Below are positions 5,877 through 6,072 of a stretch of 6,072 bases of DNA, piece after piece (position 1 is the stretch's first letter; the number at the start of each line of letters is the position of its first letter). Source of the DNA: an uncultured Verrucomicrobiota bacterium (GTDB taxonomy: Bacteria; Verrucomicrobiota; Verrucomicrobiia; Limisphaerales; UBA9464); contig CAIYFP010000336.1 in NCBI GenBank assembly GCA_903925515.1, positions 1-6,072 on the forward strand, read 5' to 3'. The notes beneath the pieces were generated by a model, which made no database searches, was not told where the DNA came from, and saw nothing but the letters and a program-made list of their open reading frames with translations. The translations under genes were made by a program, and so were the position numbers.

Positions 5877-6072
5877 GCGCTCTTCAATGCCGAAATCACG
5901 GGCGTCCGCGCCGCACGCAGCGCCGGCAACAGGCTTCCCGCCAGCCCGATGCACACCGCGAACACCAGCCCCAGCCCGATCAGGTCCGGCGTCACCCGGA
6001 ACTGGAATACCGTCTCCGCGAACGATTGGAAGTCGAGCGTGCCCGTCGCCAGCCCGTTCGTCAGGCGCGCCA
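5873..6072 (-). CDS. FtsX/MacB-like ABC transporter permease, C-terminal end only
   Basis: The minus strand is open from the right edge to a TGA at 5875-5873, giving the last 65 residues. The start of the gene lies outside the window. The visible part has a periplasmic-type segment (ARLTNGLATGTLDFQSFAET), then one long hydrophobic helix (about LIGLGLVFAVCIGLAGSLLP), and ends in ALRAARTPVISALKSA. A final transmembrane helix followed by the short tail 'P..RAAR..P..AL' is the standard C terminus of FtsX-domain permeases of the MacB/LolCDE type. Together with the downstream adaptor it indicates a tripartite ABC exporter or mechanotransmission complex. The ATP-binding subunit, and whether it is fused or separate, cannot be seen. 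The stop overlaps the adaptor start by four bases. Confidence 0.82.
   Translation of the reverse strand, partial: ARLTNGLATGTLDFQSFAETVFQFRVTPDLIGLGLVFAVCIGLAGSLLPALRAARTPVISALKSA

Larger units (their letters stand above)
1652..6072 (-). other. Four-gene operon with ATGA overlaps at every junction
   Basis: Permease, adaptor, GH32-like protein and adenine deaminase follow each other on the minus strand. Identical 4-base stop/start overlaps occur at 5876-5873, 4848-4845 and 3484-3481. No internal promoter or terminator space exists, so one mRNA and terminational re-initiation are expected. The promoter and the first gene(s) lie beyond the right edge. Confidence 0.85.

Overview
This GC-rich window (6,072 bp, densely coding, little intergenic space) looks like a bacterial chromosome segment. 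The most likely source is a Verrucomicrobiota/PVC-group bacterium, possibly Limisphaerales-like. That placement is an inference from the small acidic single-cluster ferredoxin, a stand-alone GlmU-type acyltransferase with an N-terminal extension, and overall composition. No rRNA, tRNA, CRISPR array or insertion sequence was seen.

Left part (1-963): the 5' part of a Phd/YefM-type antitoxin gene runs off the left edge on the minus strand. About 360 bp without a supportable gene follow, then a 76-residue ferredoxin on the minus strand with a plausible sigma70-like promoter. A 217-bp divergent intergenic region with a G-quadruplex-type motif separates the ferredoxin from the next gene.

Middle (964-1659): a plus-strand left-handed beta-helix acyltransferase resembles the acetyltransferase half of GlmU but has no nucleotidyltransferase domain. 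Its 3' end overlaps the 3' end of the minus-strand operon by 8 bp, and a hairpin spans both stop codons.

Right part (1652-6072): a minus-strand operon of at least four genes. In transcription order these are an FtsX/MacB-like ABC permease (only its last 65 residues are visible), a MacA/HlyD-type membrane-fusion adaptor, a secreted GH32-like (levanase/invertase fold) protein whose three catalytic motifs all appear lost, and an adenine deaminase with a complete set of expected metal-ligand positions. Each of the three junctions is the same 4-base ATGA stop/start overlap, so the genes are very probably co-transcribed and translationally coupled.

How they work together: permease and adaptor should form part of an inner-membrane-to-periplasm export machine. 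The GH32-like protein is exported and may bind a carbohydrate or act as a structural or lectin-like partner. The adenine deaminase is cytoplasmic and converts adenine to hypoxanthine. Why a purine-salvage enzyme is coupled to an exporter and an apparent pseudo-glycosidase is not explained by known pathways, and it is the most unusual feature here.
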